From: Allochromatium humboldtianum
GTDB lineage: Bacteria; Pseudomonadota; Gammaproteobacteria; Chromatiales; Chromatiaceae
DNA length: 64,000 nucleotides
Assembly: GCF_013385175.1 (NCBI RefSeq)
Contig: NZ_JABZEO010000010.1
Coordinates: forward strand, 85,457 to 149,456
Direction: 5' to 3'
Position numbers and translations under genes: made by a program. The notes beneath the pieces were generated by a model. That model made no database searches. It saw nothing but the letters and a program-made list of their open reading frames with translations, and was not told the origin of the DNA. This document shows, one piece after another, positions 41,910 to 49,960 of this stretch (position 1 is the stretch's first letter; every line of letters starts with the position of its first letter).

Positions 41910-42128
41910 ATGAAAGCCAACGAGTATCGACGCGGGTATCACGACGGCTTGCGCGAGGCGATCGCTTGGATTCATGCGCGGGCGGAAGAAATGAACGACC
42001 CGCACGCCAAGGCGGTCCTCAACACAGCGGCCTTTCACCTGGGTGTCGAAGCGGCACAAAAACGCCGACAGCGCCCGATTGCCGGGACAGCGGCAGAGCA
42101 GGGAAGCGCGTCGAGCAAGGCGCACTAG
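41910..42128 (+). CDS. Small hypothetical helical protein
   Basis: 72 residues starting MKANEYRRGYHDGLREAIAW (ATG 41910, GGAGG seven bases upstream). It is mostly helical, with a charged, Ala-rich tail. No family is recognised. It begins 22 bases after the Mrr-like gene and is probably cotranscribed with it, perhaps as an accessory factor. Confidence 0.6.
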   Translation: MKANEYRRGYHDGLREAIAWIHARAEEMNDPHAKAVLNTAAFHLGVEAAQKRRQRPIAGTAAEQGSASSKAH

Positions 42129-42176
42129 ATGCGGCCTTGTTGAACGAGCCGCTCACCGCCTCACGGAACACTGACC

Positions 42177-43187
42177 ATGCCGACACCCGAGCCGCACGCC
42201 GACCGACCGGACGCCACGCCGTTTCTGGATCTGCCCGCCCGTCTGGGATGGCGAACGCGCTATGCCGGAATCTGTTTCACCGATCCGCCTTATGTGATCC
42301 TGCACGCAACGCCCGTTTTTCCGCTCTGCCATCCTGAACCTGTCGCGCGCAGCATCGTCTGGGACAGCTTCAGTTTGCTCGATTCGTTAGCGCGACCGGG
42401 CGCGTACTGGATCCTGACCTGTACCTGCGGAATCGCGGATGACGCGGGCCTGGAAGTACCGATCTTCGTCAGCCATCCCGACCGACAGCGGATTGTCTGG
42501 GAACTCGATCTCAAGGGACTGGCACCGGCGCTGGAAGATCGGTTAACCGGCACCGAAGGTTTTCTCCGGCTGACCTTCGCGCGGGACGAATACGCATCCG
42601 ATCTGCGCGCGCTGATTGGCGAGTTGCGAGAGTGTGCGAGCAATCCCGTGACCATTGAGGCGTTATCGGAAACGGATGGCGTCGAAGGGCTGCAAGAAGA
42701 CTATTCGCATCTAGCTTCGTTTCAAGTCGAGGAACTGGAGCCCAGCATCGGCGGGATGGCGCTGGAACGCTTGCTGGACCTCGACCCTGAAACGCTCCCA
42801 CAGCCCGCCCCGCTGTGGCCGCCCGGTACGCTGATCGAATTCGGTTTTTTCCCGGTTCACAATGGGCATGAATTGATGCGGGTCAATGGCGAAGTACCGT
42901 GGCCGTCCTCCTGGACGCCCCACCATTTCACGCGCTGGGAAGCCTGGAGCGCTTTTCACCGCTGGCTCGGTCTGCTCTCGCGCGGTTTCTGGCTTGGTCA
43001 TCATGGCTGCATCGTGCCGCCGGAGCGCGAACAGAATCGGTTTTTCCTGCTGCACGAAGCGGATCGGGCGCGGTGTCATGCCGCCGGTCGGCATCTGGCG
43101 GAGGTGGTTCAGCGCGGCTATGCCGAAGGCGAGACCGCGCCGGGCGTGATGGCCCGCTATGTCGAATGCCCCCTGGCGGTGGCGTAG
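42177..43187 (+). CDS. Hypothetical protein, unrecognised
   Basis: 336 residues with no signal peptide or membrane segment. Notable stretches are GICFTDPPYVILHATPVFPL, GAYWILTCTCGIADDAGLEV, PLWPPGTLIEFGFFPVHNGH and CIVPPEREQNRFFLLHE. The paired CTC near residue 80 and several buried Trp/Phe suggest a compact enzyme-like fold, but I see no catalytic motif I can name. It follows the Mrr-like and 72-residue genes on the same strand within 50 bases, so they may work together. Confidence 0.6.
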   Translation: MPTPEPHADRPDATPFLDLPARLGWRTRYAGICFTDPPYVILHATPVFPLCHPEPVARSIVWDSFSLLDSLARPGAYWILTCTCGIADDAGLEVPIFVSHPDRQRIVWELDLKGLAPALEDRLTGTEGFLRLTFARDEYASDLRALIGELRECASNPVTIEALSETDGVEGLQEDYSHLASFQVEELEPSIGGMALERLLDLDPETLPQPAPLWPPGTLIEFGFFPVHNGHELMRVNGEVPWPSSWTPHHFTRWEAWSAFHRWLGLLSRGFWLGHHGCIVPPEREQNRFFLLHEADRARCHAAGRHLAEVVQRGYAEGETAPGVMARYVECPLAVA

Positions 43188-43196
43188 CCGCTGCCT

Positions 43197-44117
43197 CTAA
43201 CCTTCTTCGCGTACTGCACCGACGCCTTTGAGCTGCGAAATCAGAGCCGACTTCACGCCGACTGGGAAGACCCAGTTCCTGTATCGCGGCTGGTAGCGTC
43301 CGCCGAGTGACTTCGCAATCGCTTTGATGATGGCGTTGACTTGATCATTGAACGAAGACCAGAGGCAGAGCCCCCAGCCACGATCGACGAGATGAATCGG
43401 GGTTCCAAACAACCGATAGCGCAACCGTTCGCCACCATTCGGCTGAGGAGCGGATTGCTCGTAGGCTTTCGCCACGGCCTCGCAACGGGCCTGGTCACGG
43501 AGTCTTTCGAGATCAGGGTGAAAGAGCCAATGACGGTTGTCGGATCGCTCCAGCACGTCCGCGCGCAGTACGGCCCAAGACCAGGATTCGTGCCGGCTTG
43601 GGTCGAGCTGGATCTCGAAGGCGTGGATACCGAAACTGGACAGGGCGTTGCGCTTGAGCGGGTCGACGCGATGGGTCACGGCGACCTCGATGAAGACGGG
43701 TCTCGCCTCGTGCGTACCCATGACATCGATGCGGTAATCTCCGACCGGAACCTCTTCGCGTGGGTCGGTCAGTTGCCAAACCTCCGCAGGACGAGCGAGA
43801 GCAGCCTCGCCGCAACGGCCGTCATCAAGCTGATGCGACTCTCGTGCTTCCAGCGCCGGGACGAGAATCGCGCTGTCGCGGATGATCAATTGCTTGGCGG
43901 CCTTGTGCAGCGCACTTTCGGCACCGCCATCACAGTCGTTGCCGCTGGCATGTGCGAAGTGCCAAGTGCGGACTTCGCCCTGACGCGCAATCAGAACCTC
44001 GCCGCAAGCAGGGCAACAGCAGTCGCATGCCTTGCCGCGAGCCACTTCATCGACTGAGACAAGGTGGCCGTTTTGATCGATACCGAACGACTGGAGCAGA
44101 TTCATGTTTTCCATCAT
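43197..44117 (-). CDS. CoiA-like competence/nuclease-family protein
   Basis: 306 residues. The N-terminal part has a zinc-binding-like start (ACDCCCPACGEVLIARQGEV) and RTWHFAHASGNDC, followed by ESALHKAAKQLI, the hallmark of CoiA-like proteins. DYRIDVMG and PVFIEVAVTHRV resemble the PD-(D/E)xK core (D...ExA/K). CoiA promotes recombination during transformation; distant relatives occur in defence islands. ATG 44117 has GAGGAG six bases upstream and overlaps the start of the next rightward gene by 14 bases. Confidence 0.75.
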   Translation of the reverse strand: MMENMNLLQSFGIDQNGHLVSVDEVARGKACDCCCPACGEVLIARQGEVRTWHFAHASGNDCDGGAESALHKAAKQLIIRDSAILVPALEARESHQLDDGRCGEAALARPAEVWQLTDPREEVPVGDYRIDVMGTHEARPVFIEVAVTHRVDPLKRNALSSFGIHAFEIQLDPSRHESWSWAVLRADVLERSDNRHWLFHPDLERLRDQARCEAVAKAYEQSAPQPNGGERLRYRLFGTPIHLVDRGWGLCLWSSFNDQVNAIIKAIAKSLGGRYQPRYRNWVFPVGVKSALISQLKGVGAVREEG

Positions 44118-45243
44118 CGATGACTCCTCGGCTGAAATGCCGTTGACGTTGAATGCGGAGGCAAAGGTGGCCGAGGGCAACGACAATGAACAGGGAGCGA
44201 ACCGGTTGGAAACCGGTTGGGATCCAAAAGAAATCAGAGAATTGGCAAAGAGGCTGGATCAAATCGCCGCCGGCTGGGACGAGCGACGGAAGCGGCCGGT
44301 TCAGATATTGCGTGTGCTCTGCAAGCTGACGGAGCGGGATCCAGATCGGTTGCAACCTGGAGTGGATTCGGAGAGGTGGGGTTTCCGCGCAAAGGAGATT
44401 CTCGGCGAGATGACTCGCTTCAAAGTTCCTGGAGCTGAGGGGTGGGCAACAGATCAGGAGCGAGCGAAGGGGCGGATGCATGAGCATTGGCCAGAGATCG
44501 AAGCGATCTGGGAGCGTCAGCTGGAAACCATCGAGGATGGGTTGAGCGCCGCTGGAATCGACGTGAGGCCCAAGCCCTGGTCTTCAGGCAGCGCCGGCGG
44601 GCACGCGAACCGGTACGGGTTTCGATTTGATGCCAAGGAAGGAACTCAGGGTCGCAAGCCGCCCCGAACGAGTCGACCACTCCCGGTAGATTTGGACTAC
44701 CGCCTACAGACGATTTCAGATCACTGGCTGATCCACTGGATCTCAGGCAGGGGACTGTACCTTGGTGGCTGGGCCGGCAAGCTCTATCTCTTTATCTTCG
44801 GACCCCTGCTGTTTGGCGGGCTGCTTTTGCTTTGGCTTTTCTTCGTGGCGATGGTCCATGCGCCCACCTCTCTCGATTTCCTCAAGATCGGCGCGTCCTG
44901 GATGACCATCATAGCCGTCTGCTATTTGATCTTCGGCTGGCAGTTCCGTCTGGTCGCTAATCGGATTGCCCTCGCGCCCCTGTTACTACAACCTTTCGGA
45001 GCCCGCTACAACGACTATCTGCTGGAGCTGCGCCCAGATCCGGAGACGGAACGAAATACGCTTCACCTCGTGCGCTATGTCGCCAACTGTCCCATCTGCG
45101 CTGAGAAAGGTTGTGATACGGTGCGAATCGAATCCGGTCGTTTGGAGTTCTTCGGTCGTCTCGTCGGACGTTGCAACCGTTCACCGAACGAGCATGTATT
45201 TTCTTTCGATCATGTGACGCGACACGGGCGCTTCTTGCGTTGA
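44104..45243 (+). CDS. Hypothetical membrane protein with cysteine pairs
   Basis: 379 residues. A charged N-terminal cytoplasmic part (about 1-210) contains DPKEIRELAKRLDQIAAGWD; two membrane segments follow (about 232-258 and 265-283: LYLFIFGPLLFGGLLLLWLF; TIIAVCYLIFGW). The C-terminal part has CPICAEKGCDTV and a later Cys in GRCNRSPNEH, possibly a zinc site. ATG 44104 has GGAG seven bases upstream and overlaps the divergent CoiA-like gene. Function is unknown. Confidence 0.65.
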   Translation: MFSIIDDSSAEMPLTLNAEAKVAEGNDNEQGANRLETGWDPKEIRELAKRLDQIAAGWDERRKRPVQILRVLCKLTERDPDRLQPGVDSERWGFRAKEILGEMTRFKVPGAEGWATDQERAKGRMHEHWPEIEAIWERQLETIEDGLSAAGIDVRPKPWSSGSAGGHANRYGFRFDAKEGTQGRKPPRTSRPLPVDLDYRLQTISDHWLIHWISGRGLYLGGWAGKLYLFIFGPLLFGGLLLLWLFFVAMVHAPTSLDFLKIGASWMTIIAVCYLIFGWQFRLVANRIALAPLLLQPFGARYNDYLLELRPDPETERNTLHLVRYVANCPICAEKGCDTVRIESGRLEFFGRLVGRCNRSPNEHVFSFDHVTRHGRFLR

Positions 45244-45358
45244 TCGAGATTGATTTGTCGTGCGCTATTTTCTCAATCGACTACGAAACCTGCCACCTTG
45301 AGTTGACGCAGATCAATTCGCTCCGAGCCGTCCGATCCGACACACGAGGAACCTGCCG

Positions 45359-45994
45359 CTGGACACCATCGCCGTCATCGACTTCGAGACCACCGGCCTG
45401 TCCCCGGCGCACGGCGAGCGCGCCACCGAGATCGCCGCCGTCCTGGTGCGCGAGGGCCGGATCGTCGACCGCTATCAGAGCCTGATGAACGCGGGCCGGC
45501 GCATCCCGCCCTTCATCGAGGCGCTGACCGGCATCAGCACCGCGATGGTTCGCCAAGCGCCGCCAGCCGAGCAGGTCATGGCCGAAGTCGCTGATTTCGT
45601 CGGCACGGTTCCGCTGGTCGCACACAATGCCGGCTTCGACAGCCGGTTCTGGGATGCGGAGTTAAGCCGGATCGGTCGTCAGCGCTGTCAGTCCTTCGTC
45701 TGCTCGATGCTGGTGGCCAGGCGCGTTATGCCCGAGGCCGCCAGTTACAAGCTCGGGTCGCTGGTGGCGATAGCCGGACTGCCGAGCGCCGCGCGGGCAC
45801 ACCGCGCCCTGGCCGATGCCGAGATGGCTGCGCATCTGACGCTCTATCTGGAGCGGGAGCTACAGCGCCGCTTCGGGCTGGCGACGGTCACATATGAACT
45901 GCTGGAGCGGATTCAGAAGGTGCCCAAGCGCGGGCTTCAGAGGTGCGTGGAGCGGTATGGTTCTTCATGCACCGGAGGCCAAGCTGAGGGATGA
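45359..45994 (+). CDS. DnaQ-like 3'-5' exonuclease
   Basis: 211 residues of the DEDDh class. Exo I is VIDFETTGLSP, Exo II is VAHNAGFDSRFW, Exo III is HRALADAEMAAHL with the catalytic His. Such proteins (epsilon-like) proofread or trim DNA. The conserved beginning DTIAVIDFETTG has no ATG, GTG or TTG in front; CTG 45359 lies eight bases after GAGGA and gives the expected first residues, so a CTG start is likely. The GTG at 45446 would delete Exo I. The next gene overlaps its stop by four bases. Confidence 0.88.
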   Translation: MDTIAVIDFETTGLSPAHGERATEIAAVLVREGRIVDRYQSLMNAGRRIPPFIEALTGISTAMVRQAPPAEQVMAEVADFVGTVPLVAHNAGFDSRFWDAELSRIGRQRCQSFVCSMLVARRVMPEAASYKLGSLVAIAGLPSAARAHRALADAEMAAHLTLYLERELQRRFGLATVTYELLERIQKVPKRGLQRCVERYGSSCTGGQAEG

Positions 45995-46380
45995 ATGATG
46001 GAGCCTCACGGTTGCGCCACATCCTGATCGACTACGAGAGCCACCAGCCGCCGGACCTCGCGCCGGTTGCCGATGACGAGACCGCTGTGGTGATCTTCGT
46101 CGGCCCCCAGCAGCACCGCCTGCCGTTCACGCTCGTCGACGCGATGCAGCGGCTCGGCGCACGCGGGAGCTATGTCAAGGTCGCCAAGATGGGCCACAAC
46201 GCGCTCGACTTCCACTTGGCTTTCTACCTCGGCGAGCGAATGCGTGACGATCCGGGCGGGGTCTTCCGCATCGTTTCGAAGGACAGCGGTTTCGATCCGC
46301 TCATTGTCCATCTCCAGGGGCGCGGCCTGGATGTGGCACGCTGGCTGGATCTGGACGGCGACACGCCCGGTGAGGCTTGA
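45991..46380 (+). CDS. PIN/NYN-like ribonuclease-fold protein
   Basis: 129 residues. RHILIDYESHQPPDLA (N-terminal acidic site), VVIFVGPQQHRLPF, KVAKMGHNALDFHLAFYLGE and FRIVSKDSGFDPLIVHLQGR match the small PIN-like domain proteins of proteobacteria; conserved acids (Asp14, Asp in LDFHL, Asp in SKDSGFD) could hold a metal. It is translationally coupled to the exonuclease gene by ATGA. An RNA-cutting role is inferred from the fold only. Confidence 0.75.
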   Translation: MNDGASRLRHILIDYESHQPPDLAPVADDETAVVIFVGPQQHRLPFTLVDAMQRLGARGSYVKVAKMGHNALDFHLAFYLGERMRDDPGGVFRIVSKDSGFDPLIVHLQGRGLDVARWLDLDGDTPGEA

Positions 46381-46436
46381 AGCGCCCGCCCCAGCTTCGG
46401 ATACTGCCACGACATCCGCCATACGGGATATACACA

Positions 46437-46616
46437 ATGACTTCCGAACAAAACACCCGCGTCACCGTCGTCGACATCCAGATGCCATTCCTGTCGATGG
46501 TCGTCTTCATGGTCAAGGCCGCCATCGCCTCGATCCCGGCGGTTTTCATCCTGACGGTCATCGCCTCGGTGTTCATGGCGATTCTGAGCGCCCTGTTCGG
46601 TTCAGGTCCGCGTTGA
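46437..46616 (+). CDS. Small membrane protein
   Basis: 59 residues, starting MTSEQNTRVTVVDIQMPF, with one or two hydrophobic spans (FLSMVVFMVKAAIASIPAVF and ILTVIASVFMAILSALFG). The product resembles the short single-domain membrane proteins sometimes encoded near nucleases; no name is recognised. It lies between the PIN-like gene and ybaK in the same direction. Confidence 0.65.
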   Translation: MTSEQNTRVTVVDIQMPFLSMVVFMVKAAIASIPAVFILTVIASVFMAILSALFGSGPR

Positions 46617-46619
46617 CCG

Positions 46620-47102
46620 ATGAAACCCGCCAAGGAACCCGTCACCCAGGCCGTGCGCGTGCTGCGCGCCGCCGGCGTGGCCTTCGAGGGCCACCCCTAC
46701 ACCTACGTCGAGGGCGGCGGCACGGCCCAGTTCGCGCGTGAACTCGGAGTCGACGAACATCTCGTCATCAAGACGCTGGTCATGGAGGACGAGCACCACC
46801 AACCCATGCTTGTCCTCATGCACGGTGATCGCCAGGTCTCGACCCAGGCACTGGCCCGTGCCATCGGCGTCAAGCGGGTCACGCCCTGCGATCCCAAGGT
46901 CGCCGACAAGCATTCGGGCTATCAGGTCGGCGGCACCTCACCGTTCGGCACCCGCCGCGCCATGCCGGTCTATTGCGAGCAGGGCATTGCCGATCTGCCG
47001 CGCCTCTATATCAACGGCGGCAAGCGCGGCTACATCATTTCACTGGCCACAGTGGATCTGCGGCGCGTGCTCCAGCCGACCCTGGTGAGCATGGCGGTCT
47101 GA
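46620..47102 (+). CDS. ybaK: Cys-tRNA(Pro)/Cys-tRNA deacylase YbaK
   Basis: 160 residues of the YbaK/EbsC family, which hydrolyses mischarged Cys-tRNA(Pro). Typical regions are FEGHPYTYVEGGGTAQFARE, HLVIKTLVME, the conserved Lys in QVSTQALARAIGVKRV, GYQVGGTSPFGTR and RLYINGGKRGYII. Length fits the family. It begins three bases after the small membrane gene and continues the rightward run. Confidence 0.92.
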   Translation: MKPAKEPVTQAVRVLRAAGVAFEGHPYTYVEGGGTAQFARELGVDEHLVIKTLVMEDEHHQPMLVLMHGDRQVSTQALARAIGVKRVTPCDPKVADKHSGYQVGGTSPFGTRRAMPVYCEQGIADLPRLYINGGKRGYIISLATVDLRRVLQPTLVSMAV

Positions 47103-47135
47103 CGCTCGCAAGCCCTGGAGACAATGGAGACCTGG

Positions 47136-47711
47136 ATGAAACGAATCGCCTGGATCATCGGCTTGCTCGCCCTGCTGCCGGCTCTCTGGATCGGCGCCGG
47201 CCCCTATCTTGCCGTGGCCGACATCGAGCGCGGGATCAACAACAAGGATTCCGAACGGCTCGCCGAGCGCGTCGACTTCCCGACCCTGCGCCAAAACCTC
47301 AAGGACCAGCTCAAGGTCACGATCCTCAAGAGCGCGGCCAAGGAACTGGAGGACAATCCGTTCGGCGCACTGGCCACCGGACTGGCCACCACGCTGGTCG
47401 ATGGCCTCGTCGATGCCTTCATCACACCGGCCGGTCTGGCCAGCCTGATGGACGGTGAACGGCCGTCCATCGGCTCCATCCCATCACGCGCGGCGTCCAG
47501 CCCGGTGCAAACGCCCGAGCCGGATCAGGCACAGACACAAGACCGTGATCTCTTCAAGAACGCCCGCCACAGTTACGATTCCCCCTCCCTGAGCCGTTTT
47601 TCGGTCTGGGTTCCAGGCCAGGACGGCCGGGAGACGCGCTTCGTACTGCAACGCGATGGGCTTTCGTGGAAACTGGTCAATGTGATCTTGCCGCTCGATG
47701 AGACCTCCTGA
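47136..47711 (+). CDS. DUF2939 protein
   Basis: About 191 residues. A membrane anchor (IAWIIGLLALLPALWIGAGP) is followed by the DUF2939 pattern YLAVADIERGINNKDSERLA and VDFPTLRQNLKDQLKVTIL, then a C-terminal part with FVLQRDGLSWKLVNVILP. The anchored domain probably lies in the periplasm; function is unknown. ATG 47136 has GGAG six bases upstream; ATG 47124 is also possible. The next gene begins one base after its stop. Confidence 0.82.
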   Translation: MKRIAWIIGLLALLPALWIGAGPYLAVADIERGINNKDSERLAERVDFPTLRQNLKDQLKVTILKSAAKELEDNPFGALATGLATTLVDGLVDAFITPAGLASLMDGERPSIGSIPSRAASSPVQTPEPDQAQTQDRDLFKNARHSYDSPSLSRFSVWVPGQDGRETRFVLQRDGLSWKLVNVILPLDETS

Positions 47712-47712
47712 G

Positions 47713-48420
47713 ATGATCGACACGCCCAACCCAGAATCCACTGTCGCAACAGACGCCAAGCCCCAGAAGCCCCGGCTCGACCTGGCGGCCCTCTACCCGG
47801 CCTGCTTCAACTGGAAACAGCCGCGCCCGCTCAAGATCGGAATCTTTCATGATCTGCGCGCCGCTGGACACCCGCGTCCGGCCATCCATAAGGCTCTCGC
47901 CGTCTACTGCTCACGCGGGCGCTATCTGAAGGCGCTCCGTGCCGGAATGCCCCGCCTCGACCTCCAGGGCCAGCCGGTCGGCACCGTGACCGCCGACGAA
48001 GAAGCCGTGGCCAAGGCCAAGCTCGCCGGCACCTGGACACCGCCGAACCGTCCGGCCACCAACACCGTCTCCGCCGGACAGCCAACCCCCGACCTCCCCA
48101 TCGACGCCCCACTCAGCGAGGACAACATCGTGACCGGACGCCTGGAACTGACCCTGAAGTTCTCCGACCTGCCCAAGCCAATGCCGGTCAAGAACGGGAT
48201 GAAGATCGGCATCCAGACCGATTCGGCGCTGGTGGTGGCCACGCTGCCGCCGAAAGCCTGGAAGAAGCTGGAGCAGGCGCAAGCGGAGTGGCCGCAGTGG
48301 GTGGCGGCGCTCACCGGGAAGCTGGGGACGCGGGCCGGGGCCGATGGTGAGGCCGTGGTGGTGCTGGAGCAGCCGGCGTTGCAGGTGTTCGAGAAGAAGG
48401 CGAAGACCACCACCACATGA
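47713..48420 (+). CDS. ProQ/FinO-domain RNA chaperone
   Basis: 235 residues. The ProQ/FINO domain is at about 20-100: LYPACFNWKQPRPLKIGIFH, AIHKALAVYCSRGRYLKALR and PRLDLQGQPVG. ProQ proteins bind structured small RNAs and mRNA 3' ends. The C-terminal region is an unusual extension (ELTLKFSDLPKPMPVKNGMK onward) ending in a Lys/Thr tail. Starts just after DUF2939 and is overlapped by the next gene (ATGA), so an operon is likely. Confidence 0.9.
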   Translation: MIDTPNPESTVATDAKPQKPRLDLAALYPACFNWKQPRPLKIGIFHDLRAAGHPRPAIHKALAVYCSRGRYLKALRAGMPRLDLQGQPVGTVTADEEAVAKAKLAGTWTPPNRPATNTVSAGQPTPDLPIDAPLSEDNIVTGRLELTLKFSDLPKPMPVKNGMKIGIQTDSALVVATLPPKAWKKLEQAQAEWPQWVAALTGKLGTRAGADGEAVVVLEQPALQVFEKKAKTTTT

Positions 48421-49418
48421 AACCACCCTCGCCCCCCGTCGTCTGGGAGATCGACATCCCGCTGGCGACCAACCCGCGTCTGCTCAAGACCTTGGCCCTG
48501 GTCTCGGGTCTGGCGGCGCTGATCTCCAGCCTCTTCATGAGCGTCATCCTGGGCGCCCAGGGCGACTGGGACGACATTCCACCCCTGGTGGGGATCTTGG
48601 CCTTGGTCGGCCTGGGACTGTTCGTCAGCTTTGTGCTGATCGCCCTGATCGTTTTCGGCAACCGTCTGCGCACGCGCTATACGCTCGATGCCCAGGGAAT
48701 CCACCAGGAGACCATCGACCGCACCAGCCGACTCGTCAACCGGCTAACCGTACTCGGGGGCGCGGCGAGCGGACAACCCGGTCCGACGGGCGCCGGACTA
48801 ACCGCTCGTGCTCGTGAAAGCGAGCGGCTCGATTGGCGTGGCCGCTTCAGCCTCCAGGTCCAGCCGCGCGCCCATCGGCTGATCTTCCGCAACGCCTGGC
48901 GACCGCTGATGGAGGTCTACTGCACACCCGAGAATTTCGCGCAGGTCGAGGCCCTGGCACGACACTTCATGCACCGGCATCACACATCCGAGCGCACGCC
49001 GGCGCGCTCGCCCCTGCCGTCCTATCTGGGACACTCGGTGCTGATCCTGCTGGCGGCCTTCATGCTGTTCACCGTGCACGACGAATTCGATCTGGACCTG
49101 TTCGCGCCGATCCTGGTCATGGCCTTCGCGCTGGCCACGCTGTGGCTGATCCCGCTGTTCGGCTATGTCGTGCTGCTGGTCAATGCCGGTATCCTGGTGT
49201 CGCTGGTGCTGGCCGCCCTGGAAGAACGGACCTCCTACATCCGCCCCCAGGAGCGCTATCGTCACTACGAGGTCTTCTCGGATGCCGACTGGGCGTTGCT
49301 CGGCTTCAGCCTGCTGGCGCTGGGCTATCTGTCCTGGCTGGCGTGGCGGGCGGCGCGCGGACGCTTGCTGTCGCGGCTGATGCGCGATCAAGACGATCTG
49401 ACCGGCTCGGGCGACTGA
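48417..49418 (+). CDS. Hypothetical polytopic membrane protein
   Basis: 333 residues. Two membrane segments near the N-terminus (LKTLALVSGLAALISSLFMS; ILALVGLGLFVSFVLIALIV) and several after residue 200 (LGHSVLILLAAFMLFTVHD; LFGYVVLLVNAGILVSLVLA; SLLALGYLSWLAWRAARG) bracket a soluble beta-rich region with RLDWRGRFSLQVQPRAHRL. This layout resembles PH-like membrane proteins, but I recognise no name. It is translationally coupled to the ProQ gene. Confidence 0.7.
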   Translation: MKPPSPPVVWEIDIPLATNPRLLKTLALVSGLAALISSLFMSVILGAQGDWDDIPPLVGILALVGLGLFVSFVLIALIVFGNRLRTRYTLDAQGIHQETIDRTSRLVNRLTVLGGAASGQPGPTGAGLTARARESERLDWRGRFSLQVQPRAHRLIFRNAWRPLMEVYCTPENFAQVEALARHFMHRHHTSERTPARSPLPSYLGHSVLILLAAFMLFTVHDEFDLDLFAPILVMAFALATLWLIPLFGYVVLLVNAGILVSLVLAALEERTSYIRPQERYRHYEVFSDADWALLGFSLLALGYLSWLAWRAARGRLLSRLMRDQDDLTGSGD

Positions 49419-49463
49419 GGCGTTGCGAACACGATCATGCTAGACCACTGGAGAACAGGACAC

Positions 49464-49925
49464 ATGCCATTCACGACACTGTCACGCGGGGCGCTGTGGA
49501 GCCTGCTGCTCACGTTCCTGCTGTTCGGGACCGTTCAGGCCGATCCCATCGCCGAGGTTGAGCGGATCCTCGACGACATTCGCCAGGATCAGCCGGTGCC
49601 GCGCCTGGACTATCTGCACCCTGTCACGCCCATGAATCCCGGATGTGCGCTCTTCGAGGGTCAGTACGGCACCGTCACCCTCCAGGTCGAGACCCATCCC
49701 GACAGTCCGCGTGTCGCCTCGCTCCTGCTCCGGATCCCCGGCCCGGATCAGACCCGCCCCCTGCTCCCGACTGTCGCGCGCGTACTCGGAGCACCGCACA
49801 GTCAGGATCGAAGCCAGTCGAGTTATAGCTGGGACTGGCCCGAGTATCGCACCGCCTCGCTCCACTATGCCCCCGGCGGATCCGGCGTACCGGGCCAGAC
49901 GATCGTGTCGCTGTTCTATCGCTAG
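49464..49925 (+). CDS. Hypothetical exported protein
   Basis: 153 residues. Signal peptide GALWSLLLTFLLFGTVQA; the mature part begins DPIAEVERILDDIRQDQPVP and ends with TASLHYAPGGSGVPGQTIVS. It has one cysteine (NPGCALFEG). No family is recognised. Start at 49464 gives a normal signal peptide; ATG 49437 would add nine residues. Confidence 0.65.
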   Translation: MPFTTLSRGALWSLLLTFLLFGTVQADPIAEVERILDDIRQDQPVPRLDYLHPVTPMNPGCALFEGQYGTVTLQVETHPDSPRVASLLLRIPGPDQTRPLLPTVARVLGAPHSQDRSQSSYSWDWPEYRTASLHYAPGGSGVPGQTIVSLFYR

Positions 49926-49960
49926 CCGCTCCGGCTGACCGGACCATCGAGGACATCCCC

